A stretch of 64,000 nucleotides of DNA from Stramonita haemastoma (GCA_030674155.1 CM060318.1:68319697-68383696), one strand, 5' to 3'. Shown: positions 1 through 11,450, counted from the stretch's first letter. Program-made: numbers and translations. Notes: generated by a model not told the origin, from the sequence alone.

Positions 1-291
1 CAAACACACGCATACACACACATTACCATATTGTTATGTATGATAAAACAAATATCTATGAAATTGATACTCCTCTATCAAGATATTAAACACAGTCTGA
101 AATAGTAACACCGCACACATTTTCTTGACATAAACCAAATTGCTATGACATGTTGTTTCATAAGAAAATATTGAAGACAGGTTGTTTTTTGGTGTGTTTT
201 TTTAAAAGTAGCCTTTCCCATGCTTTAGAATGTCCCATCTCTTTTCTACCTGAGCACTGTACCTCCCTTGCCTCCTCCCTTCCTCAAACAC

Positions 292-306
292 CCTCTCTCT
301 CTCTCT

Positions 307-356
<50 letters not shown>
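292..356. repeat. (CT)n microsatellite
   Basis: This is an almost pure CT tract on the plus strand with a few interruptions. It runs directly into a 12-bp-arm inverted repeat. Confidence 0.95.
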
Positions 357-357
<1 letters not shown>

Positions 358-360
358 TCT

Positions 361-392
361 CTTGCCTCTTGCTCGCAAGCGCAAGAGGCAAG
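361..392. repeat. 12-bp inverted repeat (hairpin)
   Basis: The arms cttgcctcttgc (361-372) and gcaagaggcaag (381-392) are perfect reverse complements around an 8-base loop. The right arm is followed by a partial repeat of itself (aggcaag). Confidence 0.85.
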
Positions 393-797
393 AGGCAAGA
401 CGTGTATTCAATTGCTCTGCAGATATTGCCCTTTTCGTGGTGTTATACGGTGCTATTCGTTCTGATACTTTGCAGAAGGGTGCGCTTACAGACAATAAAA
501 GCAAAGGTATCACTATTTCATGTCAGAATCTGAGGTATGGACCGTAATTAGCACAAAACAATTATATATAAGATAATGAAGGAAATTGTGCAGGCCTGCT
601 ATTAACTCACAACTTATATTGTGCTGTACAGTTGGGCTGTTTTGCACGTGCAGTTGCTTGTTGACATAAAGTGTGTTTTGTGCTGGTCAATTCCAAAGGT
701 GCATAATTCGTGAACTGTTAAAATGAATTGCCTGTAATTCTCTCCCCTGTCCCCTGTCTGTGTAGCTGGCATGATAAACTACCGCAACTTCTGTGAT

Positions 798-857
798 GTC
801 ACATGACTCTGTGTTAAGTCACATGACTCATGTTTCGACAAGAAAAGTCACATGACT
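798..857 (+). promoter_or_regulatory. Three copies of GTCACATGACT in the LINE-A 5' region
   Basis: Identical 11-mers lie at 798-808, 818-828 and 847-857. Each contains the E-box CACATG inside a partial palindrome, and they sit just ahead of the ATG at about 931. LINE 5' regions often carry internal promoters, so these could be bHLH-ZIP binding sites. That role is inferred. Confidence 0.4.
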
Positions 858-1746
858 TAGTAATGAAAACTAACAATGTCAACACCTGTAACAAATGACA
901 CTCCAGTAAAAAAAAAGATAATAAACTACAACCTACACTAGATTCTCTTCAAAAACGATTCTCATGCTCTGACAAAGAACTTACTGCATGGAGAAATTGT
1001 CTGTTTTATAGATATGCATCTGTCACTGATGACAATATCTCAGTTGAAAAATCTGACTATGACTGTAATGACTGTCCTCTTTCCCTTCCAATATGGATTG
1101 AGGAACCCATATCTACTCAGCTGGTTAAATCGGTTATTTGTGTGTTCCATAATCACTTAAAATGCATTTTACACGTCAGGGCTCTGGAACCCTACTGTGT
1201 CAGGGCATACTTTGTGCTCCATGGGAGGAGGAGGAGTGCGAAATGCTAAAATACGCAGTGCTGGAATACTGCCATGATGATGACACTCAAACATTTTATG
1301 ACAAAATACTTTCTCATCCTCTGACTTTTCTGTCAGAAAACGAAAGTGCATTACAGTTACTGCCACCAACTTGCAGCTGGACTACAATTACCCCCCATGT
1401 TGTGTCTCCCCCTGATACTATTGCTTCTCCGGTACAGTTGCCTCATGAGAAAAGACTACTAGGTGATATGGGGGACTTGTCTCTTCTGTCACCTGACTTA
1501 GAGGAAGCAAAAGATGTACAAGCTGACGATTTTCTAGATTAAAACAATGATCTAGGTCTAGATAATGCTGATCAGGCCTTACCTAGTTTAAATGGCATCA
1601 TTGCTCACAGCCCTAATGCTGCCACTGATTCCAGAAAGAGTGTTAAAAAAAACTCCTAAACTGGCAAAGCTAGCGAAGGCTATAGAAGACTGACGCTGTG
1701 CCCTTCACAGCAAGCTAATAAGGACATTTCTGACAAACTCCATTAC

Positions 1747-3330
1747 ATGGAAACTGTTCTTGATAGTCTGCAAGCTGATCAAGCTGAGCGTGATGCGGAT
1801 TTCATGTCTAGCATTGAAAACTCCAAAGTGTCTATTAAAAATGAGATGAAACGACAGTTTGACAAGACAGTTGAATCTCTTGTTTCTGCAGTGGATAACA
1901 TTAAAGCCAGCTTGTTAAAACTTGACCTCTCAATAAATAATGTGATTAAAGATAACAAATCAATCAAAACATGTTTGGGTACAATCCACTTTGAAATTAA
2001 ACAGATGAAGAAAAGAAGCTCTCAGACTACTACTATTGTGTCTACACAATGTGACTTTCCTACTAACTGTGATGCTGATGACTGTGACAATAACAAAGAT
2101 ACTTGGGCTATTCTTCCTGACAACCCTCTTTTCTCACCTCCACCTGTTCACACAATAGTAGATGACACCTTCTCTGTTCACCCAACTGTTGTAAATGACA
2201 ATGCAGAGGTAGATAAAAGCTCTGAGACTCACTCTAAAGATATTAAATCCGACATTACTGTACCAATCCAAAACCCTTATGAGCTGCTTTCTCACCTCAG
2301 TCAGAATGAGGGACAACTTGAAGCTAATAAGAGTGAAAACTTTTCTCCAAGCTCTGAATCCAAAATTCCCAAGTTTTTGTCTAAACCTAATCATGCAACA
2401 CCACAACTTCACTCTGAACAAGGAAAAACTTCACAGCAAATCTTAAACGAACTAACCATCCCCGAAACAGCCTCGTCTCTTCTGATAGGTGACTCTATCA
2501 TCAGATACATCAATCCCAAAAGACTGGGAACAATAAACAATCCACTCTTTAAAATCTGTATTCCTGGGTTAACTGTGGCGGATTTGTTAAAGGGGTTACA
2601 GGACTTCAACAAACATGAAAATATTGATACTGTTATTGTACATGTGGGAATAAATGATTGTTCAGATGGACAGATTTCGATTCAGACCTGGTCAAGGATC
2701 ATTATGTTGTGCAAAACCTCTTTTCCAAATGCGTATGTTACATTTAGCTCAATCGTTCTGGCACGTGGCAGACACGCATTAAATAACACTATTGCACTTA
2801 CCAACCAAAACCTATATACAACATGCTCAAGATCCCAAGTAAACATGCTAGACAATTACCAAATTTTCGTTAGGAAAAATGGTGCTCCTCGCCAGGCCCT
2901 ATATAGGGATAACTTCCACCTCAGCACTAGAGGTACAGCCTCCCTGGCTGTTACTTTCAAACAAGCCCTCCCCCAGCCACATCATCGAAGTTCTGATGAT
3001 ACTTATGTGAATAATGTGTTACCTCTTAAAGATCAAGGTGGTGCTCCCAGTGGCCATCCCCCTTTCAGAAACAACGTAGGGGGTGCACAAGGAAATCCCC
3101 ATGCTAGGTGGAATGGACCCCTCAGGCACACCAGTTCTACCATGAGCCAAGATGTCCCAGCCGTGATGTCCACAGTGGACTTCCCTCCTCTACTGTCAAA
3201 GAGCAGCCAACAGCCTGGACTTCCCAAGCTGGATCATCATCCTCCAGCTTCATCTGGGGGACCAGCAACCTTGGAGACTCCAGAGCCCTCTAGTAACAAT
3301 GTATCCTTTGCTGCTTTGCCACAAGACTGA
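1747..3330 (+). CDS. LINE-A ORF1 protein with SGNH esterase domain
   Basis: This is an open frame of 527 residues. Residues 10-95 are heptad-like, rich in K, E, L and I, and look like a coiled coil that could oligomerise. Residues 100-235 are acidic, S/T-rich and probably disordered. An SGNH hydrolase domain covers about 243-410: block I GDS at 248-250, block III GIND at 301-304, and block V DNFH at 388-391. These supply the Ser, Gly, Asn and His of the fold. The C-terminus is Pro/Ser-rich. CR1-clade ORF1 proteins are known to carry such esterase-like domains. The usual N-terminal zinc-finger part appears to be upstream, broken by stops between about 930 and 1640, so the true start is probably lost. 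Its role in LINE RNP or membrane binding is inferred from the family. Confidence 0.85.
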   Translation: METVLDSLQADQAERDADFMSSIENSKVSIKNEMKRQFDKTVESLVSAVDNIKASLLKLDLSINNVIKDNKSIKTCLGTIHFEIKQMKKRSSQTTTIVSTQCDFPTNCDADDCDNNKDTWAILPDNPLFSPPPVHTIVDDTFSVHPTVVNDNAEVDKSSETHSKDIKSDITVPIQNPYELLSHLSQNEGQLEANKSENFSPSSESKIPKFLSKPNHATPQLHSEQGKTSQQILNELTIPETASSLLIGDSIIRYINPKRLGTINNPLFKICIPGLTVADLLKGLQDFNKHENIDTVIVHVGINDCSDGQISIQTWSRIIMLCKTSFPNAYVTFSSIVLARGRHALNNTIALTNQNLYTTCSRSQVNMLDNYQIFVRKNGAPRQALYRDNFHLSTRGTASLAVTFKQALPQPHHRSSDDTYVNNVLPLKDQGGAPSGHPPFRNNVGGAQGNPHARWNGPLRHTSSTMSQDVPAVMSTVDFPPLLSKSSQQPGLPKLDHHPPASSGGPATLETPEPSSNNVSFAALPQD

Positions 3331-3613
3331 TATAAATTTACAGCCATCATTTTCTGCCCCAAGGGCTCCACCAACTTTCCGCCCTGTACTAAAACAACCA
3401 ACTTTCATGCACTCAGAGTATCCCCCTCCTAAATTACCAGTTCCATGTCAGTTTCCACATTATGGTCTCCATGACAGAGACTTTATCCCAAGACTACCTT
3501 CTTTTCCTTTAAACCCTGCTGCCTCCCCTTATTATCACCCTGTACCCTTTGGTCATTCAGCCCCCAGAGTTGGCTATCCAGTAATCCTGCCAATCAATAT
3601 GCACATCAACTGA
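3299..3613 (+). other. Proline-rich overlapping frame, likely frameshifted ORF1 C-terminus
   Basis: An open frame of 104 residues overlaps the end of the esterase ORF in another phase. It is rich in Pro, Tyr and Phe, like many ORF1 tails. It may be the original C-terminus after a frameshift, or simply an open frame. I recognise no motif in it. Confidence 0.35.
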
Positions 3614-4116
3614 TTAATTTAGCATCCAACTGATGTAATAGTGTAATGTTAGAGAGTTAAACGCTGATGGGTAAAAAAGGTGGGAGATGGAAAGCAATCT
3701 TTTTATATTCAATGCTCTCATTTAATTCCTTATCATTGTGGTTGTCTTATGTCTATTTAAGTGCTACATGATAGCAGAAGACCTTTGGCTATTTATATGC
3801 ATGTTTTTGGACAAGTCTCTGGTTACTTAACATTTATTAGTATTTTAGTTTGTATGTTTGTTTTTTTCCTGAGGCTCTTGGTGTTTTCCTTGTCTTTTTG
3901 TACAGTATGTGATCAATGACAGTTCTCACCTGGTGGATCAATTGTGCCAGCAGAATCATGGACTGGGGACATCTAGGAATTGTGAATAATCTGAAAAGGA
4001 CTGTAAGGGAAAGGAGCAATCTCCTTTACCCCTGGAGACAGCTTTTGTGTTTTGAACTTACATGCAGCCTTGAATTTGCTGGTTACTGAAGCTGACTGTT
4101 AATTCCTTCCTCTATT

Positions 4117-4270
4117 CAGACTTTTTTTGTTTGTTTGTTTGTTTGCTTGCTTGTTTTTGCTTGTTGTTGGGGTTTGTTTTTTTTCTTGTTCTTTATTGTT
4201 TATTTGGGTTTTTTTGGTTTTGTTTGTTTGTTTGTTGTTGTTTTTTTGTTTGTTTGTCTGGTTTTTGTTT
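4117..4270 (+). repeat. T-rich (TTTG)n-like low-complexity tract
   Basis: Imperfect tttg/ttgt repeats lie in the spacer between ORF1 and ORF2 of LINE-A. The apparent open frame here is only F/L/C low complexity. Confidence 0.7.
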
Positions 4271-6126
4271 TCTTTTTTTTACTCCTCTTGATATCTCTGT
4301 TTGTCATCTGCTGATTGTATATAAATTTTTTGTGTGCATTACATTTTGCACGTATATGTACAGTTAGATGTTTTGAATATTATTTGTAAGTTTTCACTGG
4401 TTTGTGCCTGTTTTATACTTGATCCAAATTTTCTTTTGTCCTATAGTTACTACTTTAGGAATTCTTAATGTATATAAACTACAGGGTCCTTGGGATTGTG
4501 GTGTTATTTTTCCATCTCTAACAGCCATGGCTAACAATGCCAGTACTGATAAATGGTTGAGCAAATTTGGATTTAGTATTGGCTATCTGAATATATGTCA
4601 TCTGTTTAATAAAGTATCTGATATTTCTTCTATTCTATATAATTCAAATGACCACTTCACATTTTTGGCTTTTCAGAATCTTGTTTATCTGATAAAGTTG
4701 CTGATAGTGTATTATCAATTCCTGAGTACAATATCATTAGAAAAGATGCAAAAACTAAACTTGAAACTGGTTTGGTAATATATGTACATAGGTCTGTTAA
4801 TTAAACTCAAGTGAATTTTTCTGATAAATATAATATTGAGTGTGTCAGGTTGGAGATTCAATTAAAGGGAAGTAAACCTATTCTGTTTGGTTTCTCTGCA
4901 CAGAAATCCTAGCGAACGGGTCAACTGGTTTGATCGTTTTTGTCTAATGATGGATGAAGTATCAAATTATGCAACTGAGATAATTCTGCTTGGTGATTTT
5001 AATATTGACCTACTTAAGCCACATGACAAATGGAAACTTACTTTTGAACTATACAATCTATCCCAAATGGTTTACACTTCTACCAGAAAAACACTCAATT
5101 CAGAGACATTTATTGATCACATTTATACCACTAACCCGAATGATATAGTAGAAATGTCTGTACCAGTTGTTGGTATTAGTGACCACTTCCCAATTTGCTT
5201 GACTTGGTCAAAAAAAGGTATTAAAATTCCTAAGTGTAGCCACAAATACATTTCTTTTAGAAGCTATCAATCATTTAATTCAGATGATTTTATGTCTGAT
5301 TTATGTGCAGCAAGCTCTACTGATGTTTATCAGTATACTGATCCCGACAAAGCTCTGGTTACTTGGTATCATATCTTTTCTTCTATTGTTGATAAGCATG
5401 CTCCCATTAAGACTAAACGTGTTAAGGTAAAAGATAAGCCACCATGGCTATCTGATGAAATAAATAAAGCCATAGCTATTCGTGATAAATTACTGAAGTC
5501 TACAGGAAAAAGTGAACAATTCAAACAACAACGTAACAAAGTGACATCTATGATAAGAGTAGCCAAAAAGAAGCATTTTTCAGAGCTTGTTGCACATAAA
5601 AAAGACCCTAAATTAATATGGAAAGCTATAAATCAGTTAACAGGTAAAACATCCACAACATGTCCCTCTTCACCTATAAATCTATCTGCCGAATGTATGA
5701 ACAAACATTTCTGCACCATAGCAGAAAGACTAATCAATAATGATAATTCAGTAAATAATGACTTGCATCCACTAAAAAACTACTGTGATTCTAAAGGAAT
5801 ACAGACTAAGCTTGATTTCAAATTTCTTGGTGTAAGTGAAGTGTATAAAGATTTGTGTTTATTGAAGCAATCCAGCTCCCGTGGCATGGATGACTTAGAC
5901 AGTAAAATTTGAAAGATTTCTGCACTCATAATTGCCGAGCATATTACATATATTTATAACCTTTCCATTGAAAAATGTTCTTACCCTCAAATGTTTAAAG
6001 ATGCTAAGGTGATTCCTGTCTTCAAATCAGGTGATACTAATGACCCTTCTAACTACAGGCCTATATCCATTCTATCTACTTTGTTCAAACCTCTAGAAAA
6101 GCATCTCGAGCACAATCTGCTTTCAC

Positions 6127-7422
6127 TCACACTCACTCAGTCCCATGTCCCAAAGGACGTAGGGGGGACATGAGAGAAGACGCAACAGCGATCTTTTTCC
6201 ATGCTTCACGATCCTGTGTGGCTAGTAGGAGATGTTGCAGGGGTTGGGCGGTCCAGTCTTTGATGTTGTCAACCCATGATTTCTTTTGGCGGCCTCTTCT
6301 TCTCTTGCCCTCGACTGTTCCTTGCAGGATGGTTTTTGCTAGGGTGTTGTGTCTTGTGGTGTGACCAAACCACATCAGCTTTCTCCTCTTTATGGTGGAG
6401 AGCAAAGGCTCTTGGGGGCCCACGCGCTTTTTGATTTCTTCTTTCACATAGTTATTGGTCTTGTGTTTTTTGTATGATATTTGAGGAGTCTTCTGTGGCA
6501 CTTGTTCTCGAATGCTTGGATTCTTCTCTCTAACTCTGCTGTCAGAGTCCATGATTCACAGCCATATAGGAGGATTGATATCACGAGGGATTTGTAAAGG
6601 TGGTATTTGGTGCAGAAGCTGATGTTGTTGCTTCTGATAATCCTCTGGAGTCTGACTAGAGCAGATGTTGCTGTTGCAATGCAAGCTTTCACTTCATTGT
6701 TTGATGTGCCATCTTTTGTTAGGATGGAGCCTAAGTATTTGAATTGGCTCACCTCTTCTAGTATTTCTCTATTCATCTTTATTTCCGTGATGTCATTACT
6801 CGCGCTGTTGACCATGATCTTTGATTTCTCTGTACTGACCTCCATGCCGTATGCGCTCGCTCGATCTGTTAAATTGTCTGTGAGGATTTGCAGTTCTTGT
6901 TTGCTGCTGCCCATGAGGTCAATGTCATCTGCAAATCTGAGGTTGCAAAGGGGTCTTCCACCAATGGAGATGGAAGTGTGGTGGTTTTGCAGTGTCTCTG
7001 TCATGATGTTTTCGAGGAAGAGGTTGAAGAGTACAGGTGAGAGAAGGCAGCCCTGGCGAACCCCAACGGTCGTCTTGAAGAACTCGCCCACGTGATTGTT
7101 TATGAAGACTGCACTTCTTGCGTTCTCGTACAGAGCCTTGATGACTTCAATTAGGCAGCTGTCAATGTTGAAGTGCCTGAGTACTTGCCAGAGGCCGTCA
7201 TGCCATACCCTGTCAAAGGCCTTTTTGAAATCTATGAAATTGTGGTACAAGTCTTTTTGGTGTTGGAGATGCTTCTCTATCAGAATTCTCAGATTGAAAA
7301 TTTGTTCCATTGTGCTGTGTTTTGGTCTAAAGCCCGCTTGTTCTTCTGCCAGAGTTTTTCCGATTGGTTTTTCAGTCTGTTGAGGACTACCTGCAGCATG
7401 ATCTTGCTAGGATGACTGCTTG
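6127..7422 (-). mobile_element. RTE-like LINE (LINE-G), 5'-truncated, nested in LINE-A
   Basis: On the minus strand, 7310-6444 encodes an RT: FKKAFDRVWHDGLW, GVRQGCLLSP, the catalytic FADDID and the thumb/C-terminal ILLYGCESWTLTAEL. A second frame (6552-6133) carries the RTE-type tail with RRRKLMWFGH-like and ILQGTV-GRRRGRQ-like segments. One frameshift lies near 6480. The 3' end (left side) is a short TGAG-type repeat, as RTE elements often have. The element is flanked by atctgctttcac at 6115-6126 and 7423-7434, a 12-bp target-site duplication. The 5' end is truncated within the RT. It belongs to a different family from the RTE-like LINE-B copies further along. Confidence 0.88.
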
Positions 7423-7530
7423 ATCTGCTTTCACACTTTACATTAAATAACTTGTTCCACCCAAATCAGAGCATAGGATGATCTGCTTTCACACTTTACA
7501 TTAAATAACTTGTTCCACCCAAATCAGAGC
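7421..7530 (+). repeat. 52-bp tandem duplication at the nested-LINE junction
   Basis: A 52-bp stretch at 7421-7472 is repeated exactly at 7479-7530 with 6 bp between. It is LINE-A sequence (encoding about SHFTLNNLFHPNQS) at the right edge of the inserted LINE. The duplication probably arose during or after the insertion. Confidence 0.92.
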
Positions 7531-8871
7531 GGATTTAGAGAAAATCATTCATGCCATACAGCTCTCAGTAACTTTCTAGAACAGTGGCACTTAAATGTAA
7601 ACAATGATCTTTTAACAGGAATAGTCTTTGTGGACTTTGCCAAAGCCTTCGACACCATTGATCACAATCTTCTGTTAAGGAAACTTACAATCTATGGCTT
7701 AGCCCCCAAAGCACTTAAACTACTAACGTCTTTCCTTACTAATAGAAGAAAAGCAGTCCTTCAAGATTCTTTAGTATCTTCACTAATGCCTTAAAGATTT
7801 GGTGTTCCCCAAGGATCTGTATTAGGCCCAATACTGTTTACAATATATATCAATGATCTTCCTTTACCTCTTTCTTCTTGCTGTGAACTTTTTGCTGATG
7901 ATACAACCTTGCATAGTTCAGGAAAAGATGTGAAAACGGTATGCACAGATCTACAAAAAGACATTGATAGACTTGTAACATGGACGGGCTCAAATCATAT
8001 GGCCCTACATCCAAATAAATCAAAATTGATGTTAGTTACAACACGTCAGAAACGTCAGAACATTAAAGCTAAAATATGTGACTTAAATATATTAAAAGTT
8101 TTGTAATGATGTATTAGAAGAAGTAAATTCACACAGACTTCTTGGGCTTAATAGTGATAATAACCTATCACGGTCAAGTCATGTCTATATTTTGTCCAAG
8201 AAAATAGCTAAAAAAGGTTTCCAACTCAATAGAATTAAGCATTTTCTTGACCAGCACACCAGAAAATTATTTTTTTATGCATACATCCAACCTGACATTG
8301 ACTATGCATCAACTTGTTGGGACTTGGCTAGTAAGAATTGCTTAAAACCCTTGGAAAGTGTATACAGACATTCACTAAAGCTAATACTTCTCAGATCTTC
8401 TTCCTTAGAAATAAGTCATTACAAAGAGCTTAATATTCTCCCTTTTGGTATGAGATGTCGTTACAATAAAGGCATACTTATGTATAAAATTATGAGCAAC
8501 CTTTCCCGGCATTACCTTTGTGACAGATTTACAGTAAAAAGCATTCGAGATAAAATTATCCTTGTTACTCCTCGACCTAGAACTGATTTTTTTTATGACA
8601 TCTCTTGTATACTCAGGTAGCAGATTATGGAATGAAATACCTTCCTCCATCAAAAATAAATGCACTTTGACATCATTCAAAAGGGAGTACCACAGATATC
8701 TTTTGGAAATGTTATAAATAATTTTCATGCCAAGTGTGGTATGAATATTTGATATATGTAAATATAAACTTTTTGTTGTTGTTACTATATTCAATTTAAG
8801 TATGTTCCCATTTTGAGTATGCTATATTGTGCTTTGGGATGACAATGATCTTTGTGCTATGTTGTTGTTTT

Positions 8872-8940
<69 letters not shown>

Positions 8941-8957
8941 GTGTGTGTGTGTGTTGT

Positions 8958-9002
<45 letters not shown>

Positions 9003-9010
9003 AGTGTTAA

Positions 9011-9083
<73 letters not shown>

Positions 9084-9214
9084 GGTGTATTTGATTATGT
9101 GTGTGTGTTTTTGTGTTCACTAATATTTATTGTGTATGGGTTAATGTGTGTGTATGTGTATGTGTGCGCCCGTGCCCGTGTGTGTGTGTGTGCGGGTGTG
9201 TGTGTGTGTGAACA
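8872..9214 (+). repeat. (GT)n compound microsatellite
   Basis: Long GT tracts with TT, TA and GC interruptions. The apparent VCVCV protein is an artefact. Confidence 0.95.
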
Positions 9215-9244
9215 CAGTTTCCAGGTGCACTTTAAACATTTGTA

Positions 9245-9245
<1 letters not shown>

Positions 9246-9299
<54 letters not shown>
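9246..9299 (+). repeat. (CT)n microsatellite
   Basis: A pure CT tract of about 54 bases lies in the presumed LINE-A 3' region. Confidence 0.95.
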
Positions 9300-9300
<1 letters not shown>

Positions 9301-9990
9301 GTTTTGGTAGGTAGAAGATTTTTGGGAGATAATATTAGGTAGGACATTTTGTAACAGTTGTGTGTTCGTGATTTTGCCTATCTATGACTTTGTGTTTGAG
9401 GTTGGGCCATTTTTTTGTCCTGGTGGCTGAATCCAGCTCATACGATTTTGTAGAATTTGTATTGTCCAGCTATTAATTTGCGTCTGTATGAAGATATGTG
9501 AGTAATAATGATACGCTTTGGAATGTATACGCCATGGATCTAATGTGTATTTTGATGATTATGATATGAGCATATCACATTGTATAGAAGAGAATGTGCA
9601 TGTGTATGGATATGTATTTAGGATGATTTGTTTGTGCGTGCACGGGCGTATGTGTGCGTGCATGTGTGTGTGTGTTTGTTTGTTTGTTTGTTTGTTTGTG
9701 TGTGTATGTGTGTGAGTGTGTGTGTGTGTGTGTGTATCTGATTTTGACTTTGGGGGAAAATTGTTTGTTTACGAGAGGGGGTGTTAGGGAGGGTAATTGT
9801 TCGTGTTTGATTGGTCTTGTTTATTCGTTTGATTGGTTCCCTTTGTTATGTTTTTCATGGATTTCCTGATTTATCAATTATTGAATGGCAATATGAATGA
9901 TTGAGTTGCTTAGTATCTTACATTCATTTCTTTATTAATTCATTAATTGATTTTTTTTTCATTTTGTTTCCATGAGGGCCTGGTGTAAAG

Positions 9991-10060
9991 AAGCCTCTGG
10001 CTTACCCCCAATTACCCTCATTAAAATTTTCGAGTTCAGTTCGAGTTCGAGTTCGAGTTG
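9991..10060 (+). other. LINE-A 3' end: stem-loop and (GAGTTC)n tail
   Basis: AAGCC (9991-9995) pairs with GGCTT (9999-10003). ACCCTCATTAAAA follows, then about four GAGTTC/GAGTTG units. The same layout (small AAG..CTT stem, an A-rich AATAAA-like stretch, short-period tail) ends the LINEs at 58790 and 59240 and the SINE-1 copies. Confidence 0.6.

Positions 10061-10140
<80 letters not shown>
10060..10140 (+). repeat. (CT)n microsatellite
   Basis: Begins as tctctg repeats and becomes pure CT, immediately after the LINE-like tail. Confidence 0.95.
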
Positions 10141-10145
<5 letters not shown>

Positions 10146-10254
10146 ATTAGATCAGTTCAGATTTATTGTCATTATCTCCCAGCCCCCCTTGTGACAGCCG
10201 CCCTTTAATTGTGCTCTGAAGGACAGTGCATACATATTGAAGGCAGCCCACAAA

Positions 10255-10256
10255 CA

Positions 10257-10310
<54 letters not shown>

Positions 10311-10320
10311 ACACACACAC
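10255..10320 (+). repeat. (CA)n microsatellite
   Basis: CA tract in the first 260-bp unit. Confidence 0.95.
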
Positions 10321-10335
10321 ACTCTCTCTCTCTTC

Positions 10336-10400
<65 letters not shown>
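10321..10400 (+). repeat. (CT)n microsatellite
   Basis: CT tract between the two duplicated units. Confidence 0.95.
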
Positions 10401-10405
<5 letters not shown>

Positions 10406-10516
10406 ATTGGATCAGTTCAGATTTATTGTCATTATCTCCCAGCCCCCCTTGTGACAGCCGCCCTTTAATTGTGCTCTGAAGGACAGTGCATACATATTGA
10501 AGGCAGCCCCACAACA

Positions 10517-10700
<184 letters not shown>

Positions 10701-10980
10701 GTAGGCACCCTCTCAAACACACACACACATTTCACATAATATTATATATTTAAAATTAAACTACATTTGTACTTTAGTAGGTAAGTAATGTTGAGGTTTT
10801 TTATCAATCCACATGTAGGCCCTATTAATCCCCTGAAATTCCATCTTCCAGACATAACAACTACGCCCCCCTCCCCTGATATTCACACACCCTTCCCCTT
10901 TGTCTTTCTCTGTCTCTGTCTCTTCTCTCTCTCATTCCCATCTAATATCACAATTTGTGAAAAGACGTTACAGGAAATTG

Positions 10981-11034
<54 letters not shown>

Positions 11035-11058
11035 ACACACACACACACACAACACACA
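10981..11058 (+). repeat. (CA)n microsatellite
   Basis: CA tract with two interruptions. No gene is seen from 10701 to 11257. The end of that stretch (gataataaagtattttgatttcaatt, near 11225-11250) looks like a retroelement 3' end. Confidence 0.9.
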
Positions 11059-11257
11059 ATTCCGTGTCTGATATATCTATTTATTTAGTGGAAGGACATT
11101 AAACTGAAGAACAATAATACACACACAGAGGGCCTGTGTTGTGCTACATATATCCTTGATATTATATTTACATGTTTACTGTTTTTATGTATGGCTCCTA
11201 ATCCGCAGGAATTTCTGTTTTTGAGATAATAAAGTATTTTGATTTCAATTGAAGAGC

Positions 11258-11350
11258 CTAGACTAGCCTAGTGGTTAGAGTGATAAGCTGATGATCTGCT
11301 GACCCAGGTTCGAATTTCGTTCAAGGGAATTTTTCCTCTGCAGTTAACAT

Positions 11351-11352
<2 letters not shown>
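11258..11352 (+). mobile_element. SINE-1 head fragment
   Basis: A tRNA-like head with A-box-like TAGCCTAGTGGTTAGAG and B-box-like GGTTCGAATTTC, followed by the family sequence gttaacatcagtg, which then runs into a GT tract. Confidence 0.75.
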
Positions 11353-11419
<67 letters not shown>

Positions 11420-11450
11420 TGGGTGTGGGTGTGGGTGTGTGGTGCCTGAG
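11352..11450 (+). repeat. (GT)n microsatellite
   Basis: Pure GT to about 11416, then gggtgt repeats. Confidence 0.95.

Larger units (their letters stand above)
4500..8720 (+). pseudogene. LINE-A ORF2: AP-like endonuclease plus reverse transcriptase, broken
   Basis: The endonuclease begins near 4577 (GYLNI). Its catalytic motifs LGDFNIDL (about 4985-5012) and SDHFPI (about 5180-5203) are present. The RT part starts with VIPVFKSGD and NYRPISILS (about 6009-6078), breaks at 6126, and resumes at about 7510 with NQSGFRENHSCHTAL, VDFAKAFDTIDHNLL, GVPQGSVLGP (7801-7830) and the catalytic FADD (7891-7902). The C-terminal region runs to about 8720. Frameshifts or stops occur near 4680, 5911, 7793 and 8104, and a 1.3-kb LINE is inserted. 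In an intact copy this protein nicks target DNA and reverse-transcribes the LINE RNA. It is not functional here. Confidence 0.85.
790..10060 (+). mobile_element. CR1-like LINE with SGNH-esterase ORF1, nearly complete but decayed (LINE-A)
   Basis: This is a non-LTR retrotransposon in sense orientation. It has a 5' untranslated part (about 790-930), a decayed ORF1 start (about 930-1640), an intact ORF1 body (1747-3330), a spacer of about 900 bp, and ORF2 with endonuclease and reverse transcriptase (about 4500-8720). The 3' region is long and microsatellite-rich and ends near 10060 with a stem-loop and a (GAGTTC)n tail. ORF2 is split at 6126 by a 1.3-kb antisense RTE-like LINE. ORF2 closely resembles the copy at 59240-62390. 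Assigning the 3' end as far as 10060 is inference from the tail shared with other LINEs here; the coding part is firm to about 8720. The LINE makes its own RT and endonuclease and would move by target-primed reverse transcription, but this copy is dead. Confidence 0.8.

Noticed and set aside
6607..7095. Plus-strand open frame of 162 codons inside the nested LINE
   Set aside because: It is the antisense shadow of the minus-strand reverse transcriptase, which shows the real motifs.
8829..9314. Open frame coding long Val-Cys repeats (and many similar VCVC, HTHT, LSLS and RERE frames elsewhere)
   Set aside because: These are translations of GT, CA and CT microsatellites, which are open in several frames at once. 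They have no protein-coding signal.
11258..11330. tRNA-like sequences with A and B boxes (here and at 18296, 27767, 33430, 37290, 45118 and 56540)
   Set aside because: They are heads of repeated SINEs. They lack a full cloverleaf with acceptor pairing and recur with the same non-tRNA body, so they are not tRNA genes.
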